Assembly (NCBI GenBank): GCA_016872715.1
Contig: VGZD01000025.1
Span: 1-38,985 of the forward strand
Reading direction: 5' to 3'
DNA from: Planctomycetota bacterium
GTDB lineage: Bacteria > Planctomycetota > UBA1135 > GCA-002686595
Length of the DNA: 38,985 nucleotides
The notes below the pieces were generated by a model. That model did not search any database, was not told the DNA's origin, and saw only the letters and a program-made list of their open reading frames with translations. The position numbers and the translations under genes were made by a program. Shown here piece after piece: positions 1 through 8,259 of this stretch (position 1 is its first letter; every line of letters begins with the position of its first letter).

Positions 1-1
1 C

Positions 2-223
2 TTCGGCCTGCCCGATCCCATCTGGGGCGAGTCCGTCACCGCCGCCATCGTGCTGCGCCCCCACACCACCGCCACCCCCGCCGACCTGATCGCCTTCTGC
101 CGCACGAAGCTCACCCACTACAAGTGCCCGCGCGCCGTGCACTTGCTCCCCGAGCTCCCCAAGACCGGCACCGCCAAGATCCAAAAGCGCGCCCTGCGCG
201 AGCGCTTCCGCCAGCAAGCTTGA
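2..223 (+). CDS. AMP-binding (acyl-CoA synthetase-like) enzyme, C-terminal end only
   Basis: This is the last 73 residues of a protein that begins before the window. The visible part has the C-terminal domain pattern of the ANL superfamily (acyl-CoA synthetases and relatives): FGLPDPIWGE near the start, THYKCPRAV in the middle, and LPKTGTAKIQKRALRERF near the end. In the family, the Lys of the last motif (here in TAKIQK) is the catalytic lysine for adenylation, and it is retained. Such enzymes activate a carboxylic acid with ATP and usually transfer it to CoA; the substrate cannot be read from this fragment. The stop is TGA and the gene runs in the same direction as the HNH gene that follows, with a gap of about 97 bases. 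Confidence 0.75.
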   Translation, partial: FGLPDPIWGESVTAAIVLRPHTTATPADLIAFCRTKLTHYKCPRAVHLLPELPKTGTAKIQKRALRERFRQQA

Positions 224-320
224 GACTCGACCGAGCGCCAGCGCGTGCGATACCGGACGGCGAGATCCTGTTTCGTGGCAGCGACTTGACGGGACAGAGT
301 GAGCATCTGGAGATGGTTGA

Positions 321-1274
321 GTGAATCTCAGCGAGTTTCTGGGTGAGGTGGCGCGGCAGCCGGCGTGGGCGCGCGGTGGGGAGCGGGCTCCGCACAAGCG
401 GCTGGTGATCCTGTACGCGCTCGGGCGAGTGCTGTCGGGGCGGCGACTGGCGAAGTTCGCGGAGGCGGAGCATGCGCTGCGCGAGTTACTCGAGCAGTTT
501 GGGCCGCTGCGAGCTCAGCAGCATCCCGAGCAGCCGGTGTGGCGGCTCGCGCGACGCGGTGAAGAGAGCGTCGCGTGGTGGGAGCTCGAGGGAGCGGAGC
601 AGGTGCCCGTCGATTCCTCTGGGAATCCGAGCATTCCCGCCATGCGTGCGCATGTGTCGTTCGGACTCGCGCAGGAGCTGGCGGCCTACTTCGTCTCGCA
701 TCCAGCGGACGCATGGCTTGCAGCACACCACATCGCAGCATCGATCGTGCCCGAGACGCTGCGCGAAGAACTGGTGAGCGCAACGCTCGGTGCTGGGGCG
801 TCGCTGCCGCTGGAGACGCACCCGCCGTCCGAGACGGAGCTCGTCGTCCGCGAAGTAGCGCCCTCGTGGCGCATCGTCCGCGATCCGCGCTTCAGCGCAC
901 GCGTGCTGAGCGCCTACGACGAGCGCTGCGTCGTGTGCGACATCGCTCCGCGCCACCGCGAGCGATTGTTCGGCATCGAGGCCGCGCACATCCGCTGGGC
1001 CGCGGCCCAAGGCCCCGACGAAGTCTGGAACGGCCTGTGCCTGTGCCGCATGCACCACGCCGGCTTCGACCGCGGCGCGCTCACGCTCGACGAAAACCTG
1101 CGCGTGCGCGTCGCGAGAGAACTCGCTCGCGACGCCCGCACCGAAGCCCTCTTCCACGCCTTCGACCGCCGCCCGATCCGCTCCCCCGCCGACGCGAGCC
1201 AGTCCCCGCGCCCCGAGATGCTCCGCTGGCACCACCGCGAAGTCTTCCGCGACCCCGCCGCCCTCGTGAGCTGA
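321..1274 (+). CDS. HNH restriction endonuclease resembling phosphorothioated-DNA-dependent (type IV) enzymes
   Basis: A 317-residue protein starting at GTG, with GGAG eight bases upstream as ribosome binding site. The N-terminal half has the pattern RAPHKRLVILYALGR, then FAEAEHALRELLEQFGP and PVWRLAR, which I recognise from the N-terminal (sulfur-binding-type) domain of phosphorothioated-DNA-binding restriction endonucleases. The C-terminal part is an HNH nuclease: CVVC (C203, C206), AAHIRW (H223), VWNGLCLC (N237, C240, C242) and MHH (H245, H246), fitting a zinc-stabilised beta-beta-alpha-metal fold. Such proteins cut DNA carrying phosphorothioate or another modification made by other strains or phages. 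No dnd or other modification genes lie nearby, which fits a solitary type IV defence enzyme. The target modification is inferred from family resemblance; another modified base is possible. Confidence 0.8.
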   Translation: MNLSEFLGEVARQPAWARGGERAPHKRLVILYALGRVLSGRRLAKFAEAEHALRELLEQFGPLRAQQHPEQPVWRLARRGEESVAWWELEGAEQVPVDSSGNPSIPAMRAHVSFGLAQELAAYFVSHPADAWLAAHHIAASIVPETLREELVSATLGAGASLPLETHPPSETELVVREVAPSWRIVRDPRFSARVLSAYDERCVVCDIAPRHRERLFGIEAAHIRWAAAQGPDEVWNGLCLCRMHHAGFDRGALTLDENLRVRVARELARDARTEALFHAFDRRPIRSPADASQSPRPEMLRWHHREVFRDPAALVS

Positions 1275-1322
1275 GACTCGAGGTGCACGGCGGAGCCGTG
1301 AGCTTGAATGTGAACGCCCCGC

Positions 1323-1357
1323 GCTCGACTGGCGCGCCGATGAACCGCCGGTCGAGC
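1323..1357. terminator. Hairpin between convergent genes, probable bidirectional terminator
   Basis: An inverted repeat of 12 base pairs (GCTCGACTGGCG against CGCCGGTCGAGC, with one G-U pair in RNA) around an 11-base loop. It lies between the ends of the convergent HNH and kinase-nucleotidyltransferase genes. A second small hairpin (CACGGC-GGA-GCCGTG, 1286-1300) lies just before it. Neither has a clear T-tract, so factor-independent action is uncertain. Confidence 0.5.
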
Positions 1358-1372
1358 AAGAGCGCCGGGAGA

Positions 1373-3028
1373 TCAGGCCCGATCTGGGGCGGGGAACTCT
1401 CGGTTGGCGCGGGCGAGGTCGTCGGCGCTGCCGATGTCGAGCCAGCGGCCTTGGAGGGGGATGGCCTCGAGGGGGGTGCGGGGCGCGAGCCAGGCGAGGA
1501 GGTGGCCGGGGGCGTCGGGGTTGCCACCGGACGCGAGGTAGTCGCGGACGCGGCTGGGCAGGTCGCGAGGCAGCAGGTAGACCGCGATGGCGGAGAGCTC
1601 GGAGCGCGGGTCGGAGGGTTTCTCGCGGAAGCTGGTGACGCGCTCGCCGTCGAGGAGCACCTCGCTGTACTTGCCGGCGGGGACGGGAGCGGGAACGCGG
1701 CGCACGACGAGCTGGCCGCGACCGCGGGCCGCGAAGCGCGCGACGAGCGGCGCGAGCTCGAGTTCGAACAGGTTGTCGCAGGCGAGCACGAGCCACGCAT
1801 CGACATCCGGCGGGGCCGATTCCAGTGCGAGGGCGAGATCCCCGACGGCGCCGCGGCGAGCCTCGTTCGAGAGTGCGCCGTCATCGAGTACTTCGAGCGC
1901 GAGCCGCGTGGATGTCGCGGCACGCCATGTGCGGAAGTCGGCGCAGAAGCGTGCGTTGGAGAGCACGACGCCATCCCGCACTTCCGCGACGCGCTCGACC
2001 TGCCGCAGCACGCGAGTGAGCATCGGTACGCCGCCGACTTCGAGCAGGGGTTTGGCGCGATCGCGCGTGAGCGGGTAGAGGCGCGTGGCGAACCCCGCAG
2101 CGAGGAAGATGGCGCGCACTCGTGGCTGCGGGCTGGCGACTGTCGGTCGCAGCGTCGCGTGACCGCGAGCGACACACGCACGCTCGATGCGCTCGCGCTG
2201 CGCCTCATCGGTGCAGGCAAACAGCACGGCACCGCCCGAGCCAGGCAGCTTCGCGGCGGCACCGAGCTCACGGCCGAGTTCAACCAGCGCGAGATCCTCC
2301 TCGGAGAGCGTGAACAGGCGTCGGCGCAGCTCGAGGTTGCGATCGATGCAGGCGAGAAAGGCCTCTCGCTCGCCCTGCTCCAGCGCAGCCCGGCCGCGAT
2401 CGGCATTCGCGGCGAGTGCGGCGGTCACCTCGGTCACGAGCGGGTCGCCTGCTCGCCAACGCGCGAAAACGCCCGCGTGCACATCGCCCGAGCTCTGCGT
2501 GGGCGCGCCGTGCCAAGCGATCAGGAGCGGAGGCAGGAGCGCCGGATCGAGTCGCTCGACGGATTCCGCGCGCCACGGATCGGCGAAGTCCATCGCCAGC
2601 AGTCCCTCGTGCGACTGCACGAGCCGGTCGAGCGGTCCCGCGCGAATGCCGAGCTCGTCGTTCTCGGTGCGCCACGCGAGCTCGGCAATGGCGCTGCGGG
2701 AGAGCGGCAGCTCGAACCACGCGCTCCACGCGCGCAGCGCGGCCACGAGCAGGGCGCTCGAGCCCGCGAGCCCTGACTGGAACGGCACGCCTGTCGTCGT
2801 CGTGAGGCGGAAAGGCCGCAGGCTGGCTTCGATCCGCTGCTCGCGCGAGAAGACGCGCCAGCAAGCTCGCAGGAGTTCCCCGTCGATGTGCGCAGCGGGC
2901 GCGTCCTCGAGCGTGGCCGTCGCAGCGAACTCGCGAATGGCAAAGCCGAGACCTCGGCCGCCGTAGAGATCGGAAGGGTTGCCGAGCAGGCCGACACGGG
3001 CATGGGCGCGAGCCTGAAGGGAGGCCAT
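1373..3028 (-). CDS. Bifunctional GHMP sugar kinase / nucleotidyltransferase fusion
   Basis: A 551-residue fusion. Residues 1 to about 300 are a GHMP kinase: ARVGLLGNPSDLYGGRG near the start, SGLAGSSALLVAALRA as the ATP-binding loop, and LPGSGGAVLF near residue 262. The NPSD-YGG start resembles glucuronokinase-type sugar kinases. From about residue 305 to the end is a sugar-phosphate nucleotidyltransferase: AIFLAAGFATRLYPLTRDRAKPLL, a VLACDN metal site and FREKP. The likely role is to phosphorylate a free sugar or uronic acid at C1 and convert it to an NDP-sugar in one polypeptide, as fucokinase/GDP-fucose pyrophosphorylase (FKP) does with the opposite domain order. The sugar and nucleotide are unknown. 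The start codon is 40 bases from the divergent transporter gene, so the two probably share a promoter region. Confidence 0.8.
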   Translation of the reverse strand: MASLQARAHARVGLLGNPSDLYGGRGLGFAIREFAATATLEDAPAAHIDGELLRACWRVFSREQRIEASLRPFRLTTTTGVPFQSGLAGSSALLVAALRAWSAWFELPLSRSAIAELAWRTENDELGIRAGPLDRLVQSHEGLLAMDFADPWRAESVERLDPALLPPLLIAWHGAPTQSSGDVHAGVFARWRAGDPLVTEVTAALAANADRGRAALEQGEREAFLACIDRNLELRRRLFTLSEEDLALVELGRELGAAAKLPGSGGAVLFACTDEAQRERIERACVARGHATLRPTVASPQPRVRAIFLAAGFATRLYPLTRDRAKPLLEVGGVPMLTRVLRQVERVAEVRDGVVLSNARFCADFRTWRAATSTRLALEVLDDGALSNEARRGAVGDLALALESAPPDVDAWLVLACDNLFELELAPLVARFAARGRGQLVVRRVPAPVPAGKYSEVLLDGERVTSFREKPSDPRSELSAIAVYLLPRDLPSRVRDYLASGGNPDAPGHLLAWLAPRTPLEAIPLQGRWLDIGSADDLARANREFPAPDRA

Positions 3029-3068
3029 CAGTGGCCAAGACTAGCTCGAACGCGAGCGCTAGACTTCC

Positions 3069-4424
3069 ATGGTGGCGACCCGGGACGAAGAGCTCGCGTG
3101 GCTGGCCGATGTCGCTCGGCGTCCCTGGCTCGCGCGAGCGTTCGCCTACCTGCGCCGCGGGGGGCCCGGCTACCTGCAGAGCGCGCTGACTCTCGGCGGC
3201 GGGACGGCCTCGGCCTGCCTGCTCGCAGGCGCAGCGTTCCGCTTCGAGCTGCTGTGGGTCGCGCCGCTCGGGATGCTGCTCGGAGGCGTCGTGTTCGCAG
3301 CCATCGCGCACCAGACGCTCTCGACGCGGCAACGGCCGTTCGACGCGATGCGCGAGCATGCCGGACCCGTGTTCGCGTGGGGCTGGGCCATCGGCACGGT
3401 GCTCTCGTCGCTCGTGTGGCACTTCGCGCAGTACTCGCTGGCCTCCGCCGTGCTCGTCGACCTGTTCGATCTCGCCGGCATGAGCGTGCCGCGCTGGTCG
3501 ATGGGCGCGCTGGTGCTGGCCTGGTCGGTTGTCACCGCACTCTCCTTCGAGCGCACGGGGAGCGTGCGCCGTGGCGTCGAGCGGCTGATGCGCTGGATGG
3601 TGTGGACCGTGGTCGCGCTCTTCGGCCTCGTCGCCGTGCGCATCGGCAGCGCCGATCCGCTCCCGATCGCGCGCGGCTTCGTGCCTTCGATTCCCGCCGC
3701 ATCTCACGGCGTCGATGCGCTGCCCGTGATTCTCTCCGGGCTCGCGACGGCGGTCGGAGTGAACATGACCTTCCTCTACCCCCACTCGCTGCGCGAGCGC
3801 GACTGGGGGCGCGAGCACCGCGAGTACGCGATCGCGGACATCTTCTTCGGCATGGTGCTCCCGTTCATCGTGGTGACAAGCCTGCTCGTGATCGTCTCCG
3901 GGGCGACGCTGGCCGACGGCTTCAGCGGAGCGACCATCTCGCCCGTCGAGGCGGCGAGCACGCTGGGCGGGCTGCTCGGGCCCGTGTGGGGACGCGTGGC
4001 GTTCGACCTCGGCCTGATGGGCATGCTGCTCACGACGGTCACCATGCACATGGTGTGCTCGGGACTTGCGTGCGCACAGATGTTCGCTCTCGAGCGCGGG
4101 TCGCGCGGACATCGGCTCGCGACCCTGCTGCCAACGCCGGGCGTGCTCGGGAGCGTGTTCTGGAGCTCGCTCTCGGTGTGGCTGGTGGTACCGACGAGCC
4201 TCATCGCCGGCGCACTGCTGCCGCTGGCATATCTCGGCTTCCTCAAGCTGCAGCTGAGCGATGCCTACCTCGGTGCGGATCGACCGCGAGGCACACGCGG
4301 TGCGCTGTGGGTCGCCGGCATGGCGCTCGCGACGCTCGTAGTGACGGTGTTTGCCGGCTTGTACGCCTTCGAGCGTGTGCCAGACTTTCTGCGCCAGCTC
4401 GGCCTGCTACAAGGAGCGCCATGA
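3069..4424 (+). CDS. Nramp-family-like membrane transporter lacking the canonical metal motif
   Basis: A 451-residue integral membrane protein with about 11 hydrophobic segments. The N-terminal GGPGYLQSALTLGGGTASA followed by FELLWVAPLGMLLGG resembles the first helices of Nramp divalent-metal transporters (GPG ... GA-GY-LLW). In true Nramp proteins helix 1 carries DPGN, which binds the metal; here the matching stretch reads LGGG (around residues 42-45). The helix 6 region reads GVNMTFLYPHSLRERDW instead of the usual MPHN ... LHS ... R. The fold is therefore likely Nramp-like, but metal transport is doubtful; magnesium or another solute is possible, since Nramp relatives with other substrates are known. 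The stop codon overlaps the start of the oxidoreductase gene (ATGA), so the two are co-translated. Confidence 0.68.
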   Translation: MVATRDEELAWLADVARRPWLARAFAYLRRGGPGYLQSALTLGGGTASACLLAGAAFRFELLWVAPLGMLLGGVVFAAIAHQTLSTRQRPFDAMREHAGPVFAWGWAIGTVLSSLVWHFAQYSLASAVLVDLFDLAGMSVPRWSMGALVLAWSVVTALSFERTGSVRRGVERLMRWMVWTVVALFGLVAVRIGSADPLPIARGFVPSIPAASHGVDALPVILSGLATAVGVNMTFLYPHSLRERDWGREHREYAIADIFFGMVLPFIVVTSLLVIVSGATLADGFSGATISPVEAASTLGGLLGPVWGRVAFDLGLMGMLLTTVTMHMVCSGLACAQMFALERGSRGHRLATLLPTPGVLGSVFWSSLSVWLVVPTSLIAGALLPLAYLGFLKLQLSDAYLGADRPRGTRGALWVAGMALATLVVTVFAGLYAFERVPDFLRQLGLLQGAP

Positions 4425-5560
4425 GTCGTCCGCTGAAGGTCGTGATCGTCGGCACCGGATTTCTCGCGCACGCACGGGCGCGCTGCTGGCGGCGTGTGTA
4501 CGGACGCCCGATCGAGCTCGCCGTCGCATCGCGCGACCGCCAGCGAGCCGAGGCCTTCGCGCGCGCGCACGACATCGCGCGAGCTTGCACGATCGAGGAG
4601 GCACTCGCCGATCCGGCGATCACGCTCGTCGACCTGTGCGTCTCCAACCGCGCGCACCGCGAGCTCACCGAGCGCGCTGCGTCGGCACGCAAGCATGTGC
4701 TGTGCACGAAGCCGCTGGCCGCCTTCTGGGGTCAGGGCCTCGGCGAAGGCTCGAGCGCGGAGACCGTGGCATGCGCCTCTCGCGCCACGATGCTCGAACG
4801 AGCGGTGGAAGATGCACAGGCCATGGTCGACGCATGCGCGCGCGCCGGCGTACGGCTCTTCTATGGCGAGAACTGGATCTTCGCGCCTGCGATCCGGCGC
4901 GCCGTGGAACTGGGCGCGGCCTCGGGCGGGACGATCCGCGAGCTGCGCGGCTGGGAGAGTCACTCCGGGTCGCACTCGCCCTACTCACGCGACTGGCGAC
5001 ATGTCGGCGGCGGCGCGCTGCTGCGGCTCGGCGCCCATCCCGTCGGCGCGATGCTGTGGCTCAAGCGACACGAAGGACTGCGCCAGCGCGGCGAGCCGGT
5101 GAGGCCCATCTCCGTGATGGCCGAGGTCGCCGGTTCACCCGGCCAGCCGGAGAGCGCCGGGACCTGCGCGATTCGCTTCGACGATGGCACGCTTGGGCTG
5201 GCCCACGGCTCCGACCACATGCTCGGCGGGATGCAGAGCCACCTCACGATCCTCGCGAGTGACCACCGCTTCGAATGCGCGCTCTCGCCCATCGACACAC
5301 TGCGTGCCTACGCACCGCGCGACGGCACCTTCGGCACCGAGCCGATCATGGAGAAGATCAGCGGTCAGGCCGGCTGGACCACGCCAATCCCCGACGAGGA
5401 CTGGAGCTCGGGTCAGCAGGCGATGCTGCAGTCCGTCGCCGATTCCCACGCCGTCGGCGCGGCCCCGGAAGCGGACGGCGCGCTCGGCCTCGAGACCGTG
5501 CGCGTGCTCTACGCCGCGTACCAAAGCGCCGCCGAGGGTCGACGCATCGAGCTGCGCTGA
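4421..5560 (+). CDS. Gfo/Idh/MocA family NAD(P)-dependent oxidoreductase
   Basis: A 379-residue cytoplasmic enzyme. The Rossmann domain opens with KVVIVGTGFLAHARAR, followed by DPAITLVDLCVSNRAHRE and CTKPLA, the family's EKPLA motif with Thr in place of Glu. The second domain has GENWIFAPAIRRA, GGGALLRLGAHPVGAMLWL and DGTLGLAHGS, as in sugar and inositol dehydrogenases. GGGALLRLGAHPVG contains the usual catalytic His near the active site. A stretch of about 30 residues after the CTKPLA motif (AAFWGQGLGEGSS onward) appears longer than usual. Its ATG overlaps the stop of the transporter gene, suggesting that the imported or released compound is the enzyme's substrate. The exact sugar or polyol cannot be inferred. 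Confidence 0.85.
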   Translation: MSRPLKVVIVGTGFLAHARARCWRRVYGRPIELAVASRDRQRAEAFARAHDIARACTIEEALADPAITLVDLCVSNRAHRELTERAASARKHVLCTKPLAAFWGQGLGEGSSAETVACASRATMLERAVEDAQAMVDACARAGVRLFYGENWIFAPAIRRAVELGAASGGTIRELRGWESHSGSHSPYSRDWRHVGGGALLRLGAHPVGAMLWLKRHEGLRQRGEPVRPISVMAEVAGSPGQPESAGTCAIRFDDGTLGLAHGSDHMLGGMQSHLTILASDHRFECALSPIDTLRAYAPRDGTFGTEPIMEKISGQAGWTTPIPDEDWSSGQQAMLQSVADSHAVGAAPEADGALGLETVRVLYAAYQSAAEGRRIELR

Positions 5561-5601
5561 GCCGCGAATCCGCGCCCCTGCACGATCGCCCGAGGATCGA
5601 G

Positions 5602-8259
5602 TCAGCGCAGCTCGCGGATCTCGATGGACTTGGCGCGGATCACGGAGCCGTCGTGGTGTTGCTGCAAGGCGACGTGGCCCTCGGCGTGGCGGCGCTCGCG
5701 ATCGAGGTAGTCGGTGATGAGGACGCGGTTGACGCGGATCTGGATGCGCGTGCCTTCGGGCTCGTCCTTGCAGAGAACGTGGTAGTCGAACCAAGTGTCG
5801 TGGCCGACGAGCTGGGCCTTGAAGGGCGCGAAGTGGTAGAGCGAGCCGGTCTTGACGGGGTCGGTGTGCGTGCTGTTGATCTGCGCCTCGTAGCCCGCGG
5901 GCCAGCCGGAGCCGTGGGCGACGCGGAAGTACAGGCCTGAGTTGCCGCCGGTGTTGATGCGCAGCTTGGCGCGCAGCTCGAAGTCCTTGTAGTCGCCGCG
6001 CGGGCTGAACAGGTGGCTCGCGGCGCCGCGGCCGACGAGCTCGCCGTTCTCGACGCTCCAGTTGCCTTGGTCGGAGATCGTCCAGCCCTCCAGCGAGCGG
6101 CCGTCGAAGATCGGCGTCCAGTCGCCGCGCTCCTCGAGGCGATCGCGCACCTTGACGCGCACCGCGCGCACGGCGACGGAGCCGTGATCGCCTTGGATGC
6201 GCAGCGGGCCGCGCGCGACCTCGCCGTCCCAGCCCCCCTGCGTCGGCGTCGGCACCTCGAGCTCCTCGTGCAGCAGCGTGTCGTCGATCATCACGCGCTT
6301 GAACTTCGCGTGGGCTACTTTTTGGCCCTGCGCGTCGAAGCGCGGCGCTTCGAACGTGCCGCTCATCCAGTGCCAGCGGCCCGCGCCGCGGAACGTGTTG
6401 AACGTCGGTGCGCGACCGGGCCACGCGGCGCGATCGGCGGCCGCGTAGATGCCGCCGCAGTCGCCGAACTTGAGCTCGGTCTTGCCCGACGAGTCGAGCA
6501 GTTGCACCTCGTAGCGCCCCATCAGGTACACGCCGGAGTTGCCGCCCTCGGGAAGCTGGAATTGCAGCGAGAAGTCGAGGTCGCCGAACTCGAACTTCGA
6601 CACGAGCTCGGAGGGACCACCGCCGCCGATGTTCGAGACGGTCGGGCCGTTGGAGTCGTCGTGCTTGGCCTCGGCGTTCGCGACGAGCGCGCGGCGATCG
6701 TCGGAGAGCTTGACCTCCCCCATCTGCCAACCGGTCGCGTTCCAACTCGCGAGCGCATCACCCTCGGTGAGGTACAGCACGCCCTCGTTCCCGGTCTCGC
6801 GCGCCTGTGGCTGCTCGACGAGCTTGGCGACGTGCGCGCCGGTCGCGACGCGGCCGGGAAGCTCGTTCACGGTGTACGCGAATTCGTCGTGGAGCAACGC
6901 TGCCCCCGACATCGACAGCAGGCCTGGGAGTTTCACGCGCGCGACCATGCCGGTCTCGAGCGGCACGCGCAGGGTCGCCTTGGTGCGCGTCGCGTCGAGG
7001 CTCGTCGCGACCACGCTGCGCACGGTGAGGTGCTGCACGGGCGAGCCGTACTCCCACCAGTAGTTGTAGTCGTACTGGCGCACCTCGGCGCGCGCGAGCG
7101 CGGCCACGGCGACTTCCGACAACGGCGCGGTGAACGTGATCTCGAAGCCGTCTCCGAGCAGCCGCACGTCGCGGATCTCGAACGGCTGCTTGCCGCTCCA
7201 GCGCACACGCGCGATGCCGTCGCCGGGCGGCTGGCCGCCCCAGCCGCGGTCGGTGAAGCCGCACAAGAGCGAGCCGTCCGGCGCGAAGCGCAGCCGCACG
7301 TTCGAGCCTACCTTGTGACGGAACGGCACGACCCAACCTTGGTACTGGCCCGCGACCTCCTCGAAGCCTGCGCGCAGCAGATAGCCGTTGGTCATCTCGG
7401 CGACGAACATCTGCCCGCCGAAGGGACCGAACTTGCCGCCGGTCGTGTCCTCGACGAGGTTGCCCGTCGAGCGCGACCAGTCGTAGGGCAGCCAAAGCGC
7501 GGCGCGCGCGCGCTCGACGTTCGGCGGCAGCGTGTCGCTCGCGGTGCGGCCGCTGTCGCGATACTCGCTCGTCCAGTTGAGCGACGCGGGATGACCGTAG
7601 AACGCGCCGTCCTTCACGTGGAAGATCGGACACGCGGGCATCCAGTCGCCTTGGTTGTCCGTGTAGAAGATCTCGCCCTTCGAGGTCGCGCCGAGGCCGG
7701 CCGGACTGCGGGCGCCGCTCGCCACCGGCTCCCAGGAGCCGTCGGGCTTGATGCGCAGGATCCAACCGCGGTACGGAGCGACGGAGCGACCGTGCCACCA
7801 CTGCCGGTCGGAGAAGGAGACGTTGAGCGAGGCGTAGAAGTTGCCCTGCGCGTCGCGCGGCAGGCCGAAGGCGAACTCGTGGTAGTGACCCGAGTAGCCC
7901 CAGCCTTGACTGAACGTGTCGATGCGCTCGCAGGTGCCGTCCTTGTCTTCGTCGACGAGCTTCGAGAGCTCGCCACGCTGCAGCACGAAGATCTCGCCGT
8001 TCACGACCTCGAGGCCGAGCCCCTCGTGCAGGCCTTCGGCGAACAGCGAGAACTGCGCGTCGGCGGCGTTCTCCGCGAGCGGATTCTCGACGATCCAGAC
8101 CTGCCCACGGCGCGTCGAGCACACCAGGCGCCCATCGGGAAGGAAGTCGAGTCCGCCGACCTCGATGCGCTCGCCTTGCGGAGCGACGAGGTAGTCGACC
8201 TTGTAGAAGTCGGACTCGCTGGCCGCGATCGCGGCGGCTTGGAGGAAGAGCGAGAGCAT
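5602..8259 (-). CDS. Secreted glucose/sorbosone-dehydrogenase-like propeller with two C-terminal DUF1080 domains
   Basis: An 885-residue protein. A short hydrophobic N-terminus (MLSLFLQAAAIAAS) suggests export. Residues ~15-480 form a beta-propeller of the type common in Planctomycetota (EVGGLDFLPDGRLVCSTRRG, GQVWIVENP, ARSPAGLG, YTDNQGDWMP, TGGKFGPFGGQMFVAEMTNG, GFTDRGWGG). Residues ~490-700 are a first DUF1080 domain (GNSGVYLMGRYEVQLLDS) and ~713-885 a second (WTPIFDGRSLEGW, GNSGLYFRVAHG). DUF1080 is the 3-keto-disaccharide-hydrolase-like beta-sandwich fold, so sugar binding or cleavage is plausible. The start is the ATG at 8259, which overlaps the stop of the upstream cytochrome gene (TGATG); the open frame extends further upstream but that would overlap the cytochrome. 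It is the last gene of the probable five-gene operon. A paralogue of the propeller part lies at 10538-11971. Confidence 0.82.
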   Translation of the reverse strand: MLSLFLQAAAIAASESDFYKVDYLVAPQGERIEVGGLDFLPDGRLVCSTRRGQVWIVENPLAENAADAQFSLFAEGLHEGLGLEVVNGEIFVLQRGELSKLVDEDKDGTCERIDTFSQGWGYSGHYHEFAFGLPRDAQGNFYASLNVSFSDRQWWHGRSVAPYRGWILRIKPDGSWEPVASGARSPAGLGATSKGEIFYTDNQGDWMPACPIFHVKDGAFYGHPASLNWTSEYRDSGRTASDTLPPNVERARAALWLPYDWSRSTGNLVEDTTGGKFGPFGGQMFVAEMTNGYLLRAGFEEVAGQYQGWVVPFRHKVGSNVRLRFAPDGSLLCGFTDRGWGGQPPGDGIARVRWSGKQPFEIRDVRLLGDGFEITFTAPLSEVAVAALARAEVRQYDYNYWWEYGSPVQHLTVRSVVATSLDATRTKATLRVPLETGMVARVKLPGLLSMSGAALLHDEFAYTVNELPGRVATGAHVAKLVEQPQARETGNEGVLYLTEGDALASWNATGWQMGEVKLSDDRRALVANAEAKHDDSNGPTVSNIGGGGPSELVSKFEFGDLDFSLQFQLPEGGNSGVYLMGRYEVQLLDSSGKTELKFGDCGGIYAAADRAAWPGRAPTFNTFRGAGRWHWMSGTFEAPRFDAQGQKVAHAKFKRVMIDDTLLHEELEVPTPTQGGWDGEVARGPLRIQGDHGSVAVRAVRVKVRDRLEERGDWTPIFDGRSLEGWTISDQGNWSVENGELVGRGAASHLFSPRGDYKDFELRAKLRINTGGNSGLYFRVAHGSGWPAGYEAQINSTHTDPVKTGSLYHFAPFKAQLVGHDTWFDYHVLCKDEPEGTRIQIRVNRVLITDYLDRERRHAEGHVALQQHHDGSVIRAKSIEIRELR

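Noticed and set aside
575-2776. 733-codon plus-strand open frame
   Set aside because: Its translation is Arg/Ala-rich low-complexity and it overlaps two genes with clear domains (HNH and kinase-nucleotidyltransferase); a GC-driven shadow.
5583-5599. Inverted repeat CGATC/GATCG between the convergent oxidoreductase and propeller genes
   Set aside because: Only five base pairs, with no T-tract; too weak to call a terminator.
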